Source: Mortierella sp. BCC40632
Lineage: Eukaryota > Mortierellomycota > Mortierellomycetes > Mortierellales > Mortierellaceae
Assembly (NCBI GenBank): GCA_011634665.1
Contig: WAEK01000002.1
Span: forward strand, 3,490,501-3,554,500
Direction: 5' to 3'
DNA: 64,000 nucleotides
Shown: positions 48,761 to 60,124 of the stretch, one piece after another
Layout of the letters: each line of letters starts with the position of its first letter
Position numbering within the stretch: position 1 is the first letter of the stretch
The notes under the pieces: generated by a model
Told to the model about the DNA's origin: nothing
The model's database searches: none
What the model saw: only the letters and a program-made list of their open reading frames with translations
Position numbers and translations under genes: made by a program

Positions 48761-48858
48761 TGGGCTCAACTATTCAAAATTCAATTCAATGGAGTGTTGG
48801 CAGTTTACTATGAGAGTTGCCAACACTCCAAATTTTTTGCGTAGTTGACTTGCGACAA
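48761..48858 (-). repeat. Right terminal inverted repeat
   Basis: Inverted counterpart of 46601-46694. Within it GGAGTGTTGGCA and TGCCAACACTCC form a perfect 12-bp palindrome pair. Confidence 0.9.
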
Positions 48859-50587
48859 TACCCACCTCAGAGAGGTCGACAAAATCATATTTGATTGTGA
48901 AGGAACGAAATATTTTCCTCTTTTTGTGAACCGGATAAAATTAAGAAGAGGGAGGGAGTTGTCTGAAATGATGTAAAGGGCTTAGCGCACTAGGCGCCAC
49001 TAGGAGTATCAAAAGCAAGTAACTCAGTTGATTTGGCAGAGAACACCACGGAAGCAAACAGCTCGGTTGGTGTGGCACTGTTACAAGAGGAAACCATTGA
49101 GGCAAATATGGAGAGAAGTTTGGGGGGAGGGGAGGGGAGGAGAGGGGAGGAGAAGGTTTGGGCATGGATCTGTCAATAGATCTCTAATCTGACAGAATAT
49201 GCCTTTGACAGCCAATGGTGTCGCTCTTTCTTTACACGAAAACAGATCTTTCAGTGACCTTATCCTAGCGTGTTCTACAGCTCTTTTCAGGCGTTAGAAA
49301 TTTTTGCTCCCAAAAAAAAAAAAAAAAAAAAGGGCACACGCACACACAAATGGACAAGTATAGAAATCACCAGTCGAGGGGAACCCTGCAGGTCCCAACA
49401 AGCTTTCGACTTTGGCAAGTGGCAGGATGCGCAGGATGCAAGGATGCAAGGGAGCAAAACGATCTAGCGGAAATGTGATGGTAAAGATTTTATTTAGTGG
49501 AAAGCCATCTGTTCGCGTCAAACGTTGTATCCCGCACGACAGGCAGAATCCTTGTGCCTAAAGCGACTCAAAGGAGTGAGATGATAAAGGGTGTCTGTGA
49601 TGTCTTGGACACCAATGGACAAAAGAGAGAAGCGATTAGCAAGGGGTGCGAGATTTAGATAGAAAGGAGGGGAGGGGTCTGCTGGAAGAGGGAGAACGGG
49701 AAGGCCAACCGACTCGGCTCTCATGCATTGAACATTTTTCCCATTCTCACAGAGAGAGAGGAGTAAAATTTTCTCACTGAGGGGAGCAGTCCATGCGACT
49801 TGTCCTAGGATGTGTGCGCCACGGTCACTACAGGATATTTTTCTGTGTCAGGCTCGATGCAGGAAGTTGTGTTACGACCAAACAGTAGCTTGCTAACCGC
49901 GCAGGGTGGGAGAACGTGGACATTGATGCATGTTACAGCGCTTTAGTACATACAGCCCAAGTCGGCTAGTCTTTCACTAGTGAGAAACGACGCAGTAGAG
50001 GGCTCTTTAAGGTGTTGAACAGTTTCCATCAATTGAGCACAGTCCAATGCTGCAGTACACGGTGCACAGAGGGTAGACAGGATTATTGTGCTTTGACCTA
50101 AGAAGGATCTATTGCCGTTGAGTCCAGGGAACCCTTTCATGCACTCTCAGCACATTGGTATTTTGTACGGTTACATTGCCAACGGCAGACCAATGCCATT
50201 TAATCCTTTGACACTCATCGCCTCACGCCAATCACATTGCACCCGTTGGGTCTGAACGAGGTCCTGGTCAAAGATTAGGCGCCCCTCTTTTTGGGGAGAC
50301 TTTCGGAAGGCGTTCCATTTTACTTCAGGATGTCCGGTGTGATTAAATCCTTTGATAGACAGAACTATTCTAGAGGCTTTGAATGGATATACTCTTTAGT
50401 CACGCTCGGATTTGAACCTGAATTGATGGCGATATTCAGCACCATTGTTCTTTGTGTCTACTCTTTTCATGAGCAGGGTCAATCCTTCATCCGAGAGAAA
50501 CTAGTTTTGCCGTGGTTCAGTAGCATTTGAATCCATTCACTGTGTCTCGCTAGCTTATCGTTTCTAAATCAACTTCTTTCTCGTAGG
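48859..50587. other. Intergenic region
   Basis: The region contains G-rich repeats at 49115-49155 and an A-tract at 49312-49331. Several short minus-strand frames occur (one of 65 codons at 49943-50140) without recognisable features. Confidence 0.45.
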
Positions 50588-50595
50588 TATAAAAA
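50588..50595 (+). promoter_or_regulatory. TATA box of the cysteine-rich secreted protein gene
   Basis: TATAAAAA, followed by a pyrimidine-rich leader with a probable 5'-untranslated intron (donor GTAAGA at 50653, acceptor CTACTAG ending 50823). Confidence 0.65.
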
Positions 50596-50870
50596 GGACT
50601 ACGGTGTCCTGTCTCGGTTGCTCCTCACCACACTCACCGCACTCCTCTCCAAGTAAGAACATATCCTTCTCACGCCTCCTTCCCTTCATTTCCTAGAGAC
50701 ACTATCCTTTCACTTCTCCTCTTCTCTTCCCAGCAGTCCTGTACCTTGATTCACTCTGTTTGTTTTCGTGAAGCAACCTTCTGACCCATTCTGTCTATTT
50801 CTCTCTGATATTGTTACTACTAGCACAAGCACCCACCTTCTTAAGCCTTTAACAAGACTAATTGATCGCC

Positions 50871-51125
50871 ATGCGTTTCTCCGTCATTGCCAGCTTGATC
50901 GTCGTCATTGCCGCCGCCGCCACCGCAACTGAGGCCGCCAGAGAGTGCGAGAACTATGCTAGCGGATGCACGGCTTGTGTCTGCAACCAGTGGTCCGACA
51001 CCAGCAGCTGCTGCACTGCCGAGTTCAACAACGGTAACGGAAACTGCGAGGGCATCAAGATTGCCAACAAGGGTCGTTTCCAGACCTGCTGCAATGGCAA
51101 GGGTGGTTTCGGTCGCTGCTGGTAA
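50871..51125 (+). CDS. Small secreted ten-cysteine protein
   Basis: A single coding exon encodes 84 residues. A clear signal peptide (MRFSVIASLIVVIAAAATAT, cleavage near residue 22) precedes a mature part of about 62 residues with ten Cys, including two CC pairs (SSCCTA, QTCCNG) and a C-x2-C-x-C cluster (SGCTACVCNQ). The rest is Gly/Asn-rich and ends GRCW. This pattern implies a disulfide-knotted extracellular protein such as an effector or antimicrobial-like peptide. I do not recognise the exact family. The start was chosen at 50871 because the hydrophobic core follows directly; an in-frame ATG three codons earlier is less likely. Strong TATA and leader suggest high expression. Confidence 0.8.
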   Translation: MRFSVIASLIVVIAAAATATEAARECENYASGCTACVCNQWSDTSSCCTAEFNNGNGNCEGIKIANKGRFQTCCNGKGGFGRCW

Positions 51126-52642
51126 ATGTTCCTCAAGAGGGACAAGGGAGCATTCCTAGATATCAAGCAAATAATGAACTATTTTTTTCTCAGGACAATC
51201 TATAATCAGAAGAGGGCCCTCGTTGATTGAGGTGCTCAAGATTCGATCCTCAATAGTGAGCTGGTTGTAATAAACACGGTCATATTTAATTTTAAGCACC
51301 GGAGCCTCTATCTCTGTTGAGGGTGCGCAAAAATTAACGTTTAGTTTAGAGTAAAGGAGAGAAATGGAGAATTGAGAACTGACCTCGACTTGTCTGAGTA
51401 TTCCAGTTGATGGATACCTCAGATCTAGTCATAGAACTACTGCTGATAGCCAGAACGAAAAGAAAAAGAAAAAAGAAGATCAAGGCATAAGCCTAGAGAC
51501 TAAAGTAATCAATAAGAAATGGCAGCCAGTTACTTGTAAATACAGGTCAACTGTTCCATCTGAAAACCCTTCTCAACTCTGAAAGAGTTATAGTTTAGGC
51601 AGATCTGAAACTTGTCCTGAGACTAGGAAGAGTATGGATTGCACTCATCCTCCATTCGTTATCATCAACACCATGGATCGGGCAATGGTCTGTCAGCAAT
51701 CAATACAAGCCGCCTCTTATCACATGAAAATGTAGTCAGAGGGTGGGAGCACCGGTAAGTTTGTACATGCACAGCTTTAAATCTTTTTGACGCTCTGGTC
51801 ATGGAGCGCAAGGGAATTCTTTGCACTTGTAGCCGCGCCTGTAAGTCGTAACTAATCCGCCTTGACCTAAAACAGTGATGCACAGGCAAACATGATTATA
51901 CTCGACCGGGATGATCTCTTGATGCGGCAGCATGACAATCGTCACCCACGGAGCAAGTCCAGGAACACTCTCAAACTGAGTCATGACCGATATTGCTTAG
52001 AGGCAGGAGTCGAAAGCACGTTAGTATTTGTTTGCTTCGTTGTTCAATCTGGCAGCAGCTCTGGTTCATAAATTTATTGAGACAAGAAGAACTACTTGAC
52101 CTGAGAATAAAGTGAAATTTAACCGAATGCAGCCATCTTTCCATGCTAAGGTGGGTCATCCGCCAACTGAAGAAAGGTGGCGGCCAGGCTCAGATTACCT
52201 AGGCATGCAAACTTGAATGACTTTAATTTTACTTTATTCTACCAACTCGTATGCTGAAATGAGAATTCGAGCAAGTCTTGGAGAGATAGAAGAAATGAAA
52301 AAAAGAGAAGAGGAAGAAGAGGAGGGGAAATATGTGGAAGCGCTATTTTATTTGATTACAAAGGGCTTTGGTTTTTTTTTTCTTTCTCGTAGATGTTTGG
52401 GTCATCTCTGCTTGCAAACAGCAGACATGTTAGGGGGGGGGGGGTCGCCGGGGTTTTGATACAACTAGTAGAAAAATTTTCCTGATTTTATGTCCCACCT
52501 TTTTGTCCCGCCTTCTATTATTTCGTCTTTAACAACCTAATTGTCAGCTTCGACATTCACTTTTTTTTTTTTTTTTTTTTTGTTCTTGTTCTTGTCTTTT
52601 TTTCATGAGGGGAGAGGAGTCTTTTCTTTGATATTATCACTA
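51126..52642. other. Intergenic region with unexplained minus-strand frames
   Basis: 51799-51984 (-) reads MTQFESVPGLAPWVTIVMLP and 45 more residues, and 51665-51889 (-) in another frame is also protein-like. Together they may be remnants of a decayed gene. A T-tract lies at 52561-52581 and a G9 run near 52433. Confidence 0.35.
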
Positions 52643-55600
52643 CTAATGGGTATTGTTGGGAACAGAGGCTGAACTAATCCGCCGCAAGAGTCCAGGAGCC
52701 GAACCAAAGATCGCTGCCGTCAAACTCGGTCTTGGAGATCCTAATCCTCCAATCTCGGGCGCTGTCGCTGCAGTTGCTGTGGTCGTCACTGTCGCTGTGG
52801 TGGTTGAGGCCGTGGACGCACTCAAGGGTGAGGTCATGATGGGAGGAAGGGCCCCTCGACGCGCAGACTTCCGAGGTGATCCAAACAATCCAAAATCCAA
52901 CCATGATTGATGTTGCTGCTTTTGTTGCTGCTGCTGTTGCTGTTGTTCAAGAGCATCTTGCCGTGCCAGCAACTCGGCCATCGTCAGCTCTTCCTCTTCT
53001 TCCTCCTCTTCCTCTTCCTCTGCCTCATCGCCAAAATTGTCGTCATTGCCTCCACCTGAACTTTGACTCTTTTCTCTTCTCCGCAAACTGGCTCTGGATT
53101 TCTTTCCTTTTAAGCTCTTTACAGAGAGAGCAGAGACATCATCTGCATCGACAAAACTTGAATCCCCATATCCACTCTGCGAGTCCTTTTCTTTGCCCTT
53201 GGCCGACTTTTCCTTTTCCTTGTTCTTGTCCTTGTGCTTGTCTTTTCCTTTAGTACGGTGCACGCTTGATGCATTCGAGATCGATGAAAGCGCTGCCACG
53301 TAATGCGCCGAGCTGGAAAGTGGTGGATGTGAGGAAGAAGACACGGAAGAAGTTGTCATGGAGGTCGTCGCTGGTGCCTTGGTGATAGTAGCTGCACTCA
53401 CAGAACTTGAGGTGCCAGACCCACCCTCGGGGCCAGAGTCCTTCTCGTCCCTCATCAGCATCGAGTTCTTTAATAAAGAAGCCGAAAGACGAATGCTTCT
53501 TGTCAAACTCGCTCGTACTTTTTGGGACCGACTCATTGTACTACTATTTCCAACGCTGTTGGCTGAGTGGATTGAGGCATTATCATGTCCAGAAATTGAA
53601 TTCCGTTCTGCTGAGGTGGATGCTGTCGACATGACGTTCGAGTTTTGCAAGGTCGTGGTGCTATTGTTGACTAACTGTTGGTCTTTTTGATGAAGTTGTT
53701 GGAGCGACAGCTGTCGCTGTTGGGAACGACGCTCCTTTCCTTTTTCCTTCTCATGGACCTGATCATTCTCCATTAACTTATGATCCATAGCATGTCCCAG
53801 ACTCTGTGCCCTCGCTAACGGGGGTCGCTTTGAGCTTGATGTCAAGGACAAAGTTGAGCCTGAGGGTGAGTCCATCTGCATTGGGTGAGTTGGTGGTGGC
53901 GAAGGTGTTGCTCTTGCGTGTGTCGACGACCCCAGTGCGGCTGGGTGAAGGATTGAGAAATCTCCTGATTTTCTGGCTTGGGCTTTTGCTGTTGCTCTAT
54001 CACGATCCCGTTCTGACGAAGCTCTCATCGCCGCAAAGAAGCCCGAGCCTAATCCGCCATCACTCTCGCGTCGTTTATTGCTCTGGAAGAGGGATGATAT
54101 ATCTTGATGCTGAGGTGTCTGTGGTCGCGAGGTTTGTTGCTGCTGTTGTGGTTGTTGTTGGTTGTTGGTAGCAACAGGTGGAGGATGAGGTTGACGGGAG
54201 TTCAGAGTCTTGAATCCGCCACCTCCACCAATGCCCCCAGACGGGGTCGTGTACGTTGGTTTGGGCGTAGCTAGTTGTCCTGAAGGTGGTGGCAGGGCGG
54301 CAGACCCATGGCCTGATGCAAGTGCAGTGGCTGTAGTCGAGGCAGTTAATGTGGACGAATTGCGAGATCTGGGAGTCAGTGTGAGTACACTGGCAAGTGC
54401 GGATGAAATAGTCGAAGCCATGCCAAGTGTTGCCAGAGCTTCAACATTAGATACTGGGCTAGTATGGCCATTTGGTTGTTGAGTCTGCGACTGTGGATAT
54501 TCGCCTTCGACATTGGCCCCAAGGACATCACCCGCAGAGTTCAGGGTAGCTGTTGGAGGAGGAGTTGGCGAAGGCGAGATGGGAAGCATTCCAGGAGTGA
54601 TAAGTGCTGTGTGATCACCTCGAGTAACACCTTTGGCGCGAAGATACTCCATCGCTGTCGCACCAGCCTCACCCTTCATCTCGATGATTTCCCTGACACT
54701 CCGATGATTCATCTCTGTGTCTTGTGCTTGGTTAAAGGCAAGAATCTGGTCTGTATCTCCAGATTCCCAGCTTCGAATCGAGGGTGTGCTGGCGCGCGTG
54801 GGGCTCAAGCTAGCATTTGCATTGATAGTTCCTGCCAAGGTTGAAGCTATGCCATTCATGCTCGCGCTATTGCTTGCCGCGCTTGATTGGGCTGCAGACA
54901 GCCGAGATCCGATTGAGCTTGATGTCTGCAATGGAGCATCGCGCTCAATAATGCTCCGATCCGTGGTTTCAAGCACGAGTGGCGATGGTTTCTTCTTGTT
55001 GGTGGCTGCAGGACCGCCGAGGATTCGTTTGTCCTTTGTCTCCGATGCTACAGATTCATCCATTAGTTTGACTTCCATTCGCATATTACTTGCGGCACCG
55101 TTCTGGATCAGGAACTCGGCAAGAGGGTACACTTCAAAACTGTCATTAAGACTGAAAGTAACACCGTGACGAAGTGCAATCAGCAATGGAGTCGTTTGCA
55201 TGACCATGATAGAGGAGATGGGGCGTCGAGCAGTTGGTTTCCTGGGTACAATCTCCTGACGGCGGTCGGGGGCCATTGGGTCCTGGATTGTATATTCCGA
55301 TGAAGGCTCAAACAAAGGTCCAGCTAAAGATCGAGGGGTTGTTGGAGACACCACTGGAGTAATAGAGGAAAGGGCCATATTATCCGAGGAAGGTGACTCA
55401 ATTATGCCTGGGATGTCATTCAGACTAGCTGTGTCTTCGTTGCCCCTAGATATCAACAGGTGCGGAGGAGGAGATGCAGGTTTCCTCTGCTCGATCAAGT
55501 ACGGCCCTGCATCGGCAACATCGCTAACGTTTTGGACAGTGTTCAAATTCGCCCCTGCTACATACGCAGCAATGGTTGCCGGGATATCATTCGCACAGAC

Positions 55601-58170
55601 TGCCCGGAACAAGGCTTCTGTTGGACTCATGGTTGCTGTCTTTGCTGTTGATGGCGTTGAATCCCCTTTGATACTCAGCGAAAGTGATCGATTCACAAAC
55701 GCTCGATCAACGTATTTGCGCTGGATAAAGCTGACTTTGTATTCTCTGGAGTCATTCACCACAGGCTTCCTGAATGCAATCTTTGGGAGTTGAATCGATT
55801 GGTCATCAGGACCAAGTGGGACTAGATTTGCTTCCCAGATTTGGTTCGAGATATTGTTACCAACGGAACGAATAAAGTCAAAGAGATCTCGAGTGTAGGT
55901 CGTTGTATCCAGTGTAAAAGATCTGACCTTGGAGATGTGTGTCCCCAAGCTTCTGTGGATACCAGAGCATTCTATAAGAACAATAAAAAAAATAGCTTTG
56001 GAGATGAGGATACACTCGACTGTCTAATCTCAGTAGTGGTAATCAGCTAGACAGTATATCAGGTTGACTTACCGATACACACGAGGATACCAAGATTAAT
56101 GACACACCAGTCTGGATACTTAGCTCCGCAATCTGCGCATACAGAATTGGACGGATCACTATCACGCATTAGCTGCAACAGCTCAATGCCAAACTGATCC
56201 ACATCCAGTGTTTCTAGATCCTCCGCTTGAGCGTGGGTAGCAATCGGACGGATAATATGTCCAAGTTCATTTAGTCCATCTGCAGCGCTGCCTCCGCGTT
56301 TCCGGCCAACGGCCTGCCCATGCTGAACGCGGGACTGGATCGAGGATGGTAGAGCTGTGGCCAGAAGAACCTGTTCCATGCTTGCACGACCCATACCACT
56401 GAGTCCCGAAAGAAGTCCGCCCTTTGGATTCTCCGCAGCTCCGCCTATTACCCTACCATTATAACTCTTGGTGGTATACTGAAGGCTTAGGTTGCGACAA
56501 CTGCTGGTACCGTTGAGAAGGCTTTGAATCGCATTCGAGATAACATTGATCCAAGAATTCATATCCTCAGCACTGGTAGCTTGATAGACTCTCCTGAACT
56601 TTGGTGTGATGACCTCAAAACAGAAGCGTCGATCCTGATCCCGGCACGCACGCACGGTAGCGATACGAAGGTTAATGGGTTCTCCATGTAGTACCGCAGC
56701 GCCACGTTTCCAGTGAGAATATTCGTGGAGGTGACCCTCAGAGAGGACGCACCAATATTTGTGCCAATGAATCTTTGGCTTCTCTAGAACCGTCAAGTTA
56801 TGGAGGTTGGGCCGACTAGTTGCAAACAAAAATCCCTCCTTACGACGACCCATTGCAAGTCCTGCATCAATATCCTGGTGCTCAAGATCACGGAAACCGC
56901 TCACAGAGGGTGTGCTACCGTTACTCAGAACTGAAGAACTGTAAACACCGAACGACCCATTAAGGGATGGCGACGGTTGACCACGGTCCTGATCCCCATC
57001 TAGCGTTAAGATCGAGGGTGGAGCTGTGCTGCTACTAGAGTTGTTTTGCCTTGTCTTGATTGTCGGCTCCTGACTGCCTGATGACGAATTGGAAGCGATT
57101 GATTCCGCTTGCAGAGACCGTGAACTGCTTATGGGGCCCATCCGGGGGGTATCTGAGCCAGTTTCCTCATCTCTGCGAGGTCTACTCTGCTTCAGTCCGC
57201 GATGATCCCTATTCGCTGCAATGACGGTCTCCAACTCTGCCTTCATCTCTTCGGCTACAGAACCCAGGTTGACCATGTTCTGGCAGTGCTTTTCCGTGTA
57301 TGCTGCTAGGTGGTCCATCATATCTTCACCTTTGCTACCGCCGGCTCGCATCTCGAGCAAGAACTCCCAATATTCGTATCGTTTCATCTCAAAATGTCGG
57401 CGTTTCTTTTCATATCTCGTGTCGGCATCCATTTTCTTTTGAGCGCTGTCCTGTTTCATTCCCATGTATCTGGAGAGAAATTGATAGAATTCTTTGCTCT
57501 CTTCTTCGAATGCCTTACGATGTGATTCTGCCGCTTTGATGTCGACACCATAGAATCGGGCCAGAGGTTCAATCAACAAGTCGCGCATCTGCTGCGACAA
57601 CATTTCTGAGCGCTCTGCAAGGTGTTGTGACATGGGCAAGAGATAGCTGGTTACAAGCGGCTCTGCTCTTTTGAATCCCTCCAGTTCCCTGACAAAGGCT
57701 TCCTCAGCTGCGATCCATGCCCGGCGTGTATCCAGAACGGTGTGCGCCGCTTTGAGAATCCGTTTCGTAGCCGTTTTCATGCTGCGGATATGTCGTTCGC
57801 ATTCGTCTACAGAGGCTCTGAATAAGGGTCCATCCTCGGTGTCGTTAGCCAAAGGCGGGGGCGAGGTAGCATAGGAGATACTCGAGACTGTGCCCATGGT
57901 ATCCATTGATGGTCGGGGTGATCTGGCCTCAATAACAAGTCCTGCAGCAGCTGGAATAGAGTGGATAGAGGGTGCATCCAGAGTAGTAGCCGAGACATTA
58001 CTAGAAGTTGGGAAGGCAGAGAACTTTGACCAGAATTTGGGAGGTTGTTGGCTCGCATTCGATCCCTTGTCCTGGCCAGTGCTCCGCCGCCAGTGACGGG
58101 AGTGTCCCGCAGCGCGTGGCTTCAGTGCTGATGGAAAGCGCACGCCGGATGCACTGGAGCTATTTGACAT
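52643..58170 (-). CDS. BAR-PH-ArfGAP-ankyrin protein (ACAP/Csx2 type), 1,808 residues
   Basis: Two exons, 58170-56073 and 55971-52643, join in phase 1. In order: a BAR domain (about 115-340, coiled coils such as QKKMDADTRYEKKRRHFEMK), a PH domain (about 445-560, WHKYWCVLSEGHLHEYSHW), and an ArfGAP zinc finger at about 680-800 (CADCG, 16 residues, CIEC, with the catalytic Arg in SGIHRSLG). Degenerate ankyrin repeats separated by a roughly 110-residue disordered insert follow (ALFRAVCANDIPATIAAYVA; TPLLIALRHGV). The last 800 residues are Ser/Gln/Glu-rich and disordered. The protein would bind curved phosphoinositide membranes and switch off Arf GTPases in endocytic or recycling traffic. The intron splits the zinc finger between its third and fourth Cys. 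Confidence 0.93.
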
Positions 58171-58563
58171 CTTTGTCGCGGCAGTGGATGTGTTGACGGG
58201 GGTGGGCAGGACAGGCGGGGGTGAGGTGTCTATTTATATGAAGATGGAGAGAGGATGACCACGTCCAGGGACGGAGAAACAAAATCAGAGACCGCTTTTG
58301 TTTGTCGCGGGGTGTGTGAACCTATGACGAAAAAGCAGATCAGGGGCAGGGGAGGAAGGGAAGGGGGGAGAGAGAAGGGGGCTTTCTTCCTTACATTTCA
58401 CCCACAGCGAAAATCGCGCGAGAATCTCGAGGGCGCCTGTTGATGGGTTCCGGCTAAGAAACTATTATGCAAAGAGGGGGATACACTGAGCTTAGTCCCT
58501 GTGCTGCCACCTACAACCCCTGTGTCAAGTCATCGATAGCCACCCAACAGGCAGTCTACTTAC
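58171..58563. other. Interval between the ArfGAP gene and the next gene
   Basis: It probably contains the last exon of the unrecognised gene upstream (candidates after TTTCTTAG near 58450 or TTGTAG near 58515) and the ArfGAP promoter. Confidence 0.35.
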
Positions 58564-59945
58564 TCCAAAGACGGCCTTGTGTCCTCCGTGATAAGGGATT
58601 CGCAGTTCGTCCTCCTCAATGTTGGTGCTCCACTCCCAGGTATATGTCCGTTCTGTGTCGCTGTCACTGTCTGCTGGTGCATCCGCAGCCGATCCGTGTC
58701 CTGGTGTGATCCTTACGACGGTGATCGATCCTGGATGATCAGCTAACTAGAGGGGAGCGAGATGAAAGGAAGAAAAGAAGAGTCAACACGCATTAGAATC
58801 TCTTTTTTTTTTTTTTGAGCTCCCGTCGGGGTGGCTGGTCCGCTCAGCTGGGGCTGTGTGGAATCAATCATGCAGCAGCACGCCTCCCCCCCCTCCACAC
58901 TGTTCAGTACCGTCCAAAGCAACGCACCTGCTGTTCAAACATGTATTCTTTGCACAAGTCCAACATCGCCTGCTCGGAGAGCATCTCTGCAAAATAGATT
59001 GTGGGTGCATAAAGACTCGTCCGTGACGACTCTTGATACTCATCGCCTTCGTTGCTGTGGTCAATGTCGTCGTCGCCTTCATTCTTAAAGTCTCGGAGCA
59101 CCTCTAGTGTCTCCAGTCCATTGTCCGACGTAGTCATTGCGTTCATCTCAAAGGGAAGAGTGGTTGTCGAGGAACTTGGGTCCGTTGTTACCGGGCTTGG
59201 AGCGTAAGGGTCGTTGGCAGGTGCAGTAGAGATGTCTTCAATCGTCTCCATCTCCTGGACGCTACTACTGCTCTGACCGAGCCCGTTCTCATTCCTTACA
59301 ACGGTTTCATGAGCCGTGACATTCTTATCGCTCATAATCTGATTCTGAGGCTGCTGCTGCGGTGGTATTGAAGTTGCCACAGTTGAAGTCATTGTAGTTG
59401 GTGAAGGCGGCAGTGGTGGGAACGACTCCTGAGATGTTTCTGCATCCTGACGGCGTTTGTGGCTACCAGAGGATTTTGTCTTGGTTGGCCGAGAATGGGA
59501 AGTGGCGGCCGTTGCCGAGTGTAAATCTAATAGGTCTCCTTTGAGCTGGAAAGAGAGGCGGATGCTCTCACTCGCAACAACCTTGAGCAATAACCGAGGA
59601 AGCTCTTTTGATGCTGCAGTTGCCGTAGTATCGGACGTCTCCATTGTCAATGTTGTCGACGAAGCAGCCGCCGATGCCATGGGGTCTGTTAGGTCGACAG
59701 TACTCGACCGAGGCCCTCGCTCTTCCGCGTCCTGGACATGCTCGGGTCGTCTCTCAGGAGATGAGACCGAGAGCAGGCCTGTGCCTGGCTCGAGCACCAA
59801 GGTGTGAGCCGGTGAAGAGGGTGGAGCATTGTCGCGATAGATACCGATCCCAGACACCGAGACTGTTGTGACCAATGTTGTCGAGAAGAGGGGAAAAGAG
59901 AGGAAGAGGTGCCGGAATCCATCGTCAGTCGCTTGGTCGGACACA
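58564..59945 (-). CDS. Unrecognised acidic Ser/Thr-rich protein, incomplete at both ends
   Basis: Two joined exons are clear: 59945-58928 (339 codons after a GGTCAG acceptor, ending before GTGCGT) and 58746-58564 (61 codons after CTCTAG, ending before GTAAGT), both in phase. The first is mostly disordered (Ser/Thr/Pro/Gln) with an ordered island LPRLLLKVVASESIRLSFQL, and an acidic block before SLYAPTIYFAEMLSEQAMLD. The second has a folded look (RTYTWEWSTNIEEDELRIPY then HGGHKAVFG). The first exon may be at 60122-60075 (MTSTCCHRR...), separated by a CA-rich intron, but its phase does not fit. No family is recognised. Confidence 0.6.
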
Positions 59946-60124
59946 CTGACCTTCACACACATGCACAAACACAAACGCACAAGCACCCACACAAACACAA
60001 CACAAGGTACAAACACAGCGTCGCCGTCTCGAACCACATCGTCCTCCCACGGGAGAAGTTGATTGGGTTCTCACCAGCTTCAAGAGTATCGCTATTCGTC
60101 TGTGACAACAAGTGCTAGTCATGG

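Larger units (their letters stand above)
46601..48858 (+). mobile_element. Pogo/Tigger-class DNA transposon with long inverted repeats
   Basis: Left terminal inverted repeat 46601-46694 and right 48761-48858 match as inverted copies over about 84 bp (from CTACGCAAAA inward to TAGTTGAGCCCA), with roughly ten differences. Similarity fades outside TTGTCG/CGACAA, taken as the outer limits. Each repeat holds its own inverted pair (TGTTGGCA...TGCCAACA). The body holds one spliced transposase gene and nothing else. A TA target duplication is not evident on the left side, so the limits are approximate. Confidence 0.88.

Noticed and set aside
52653..55793. Many plus-strand open frames
   Set aside because: Antisense to the low-complexity ArfGAP exon 2; no motifs.
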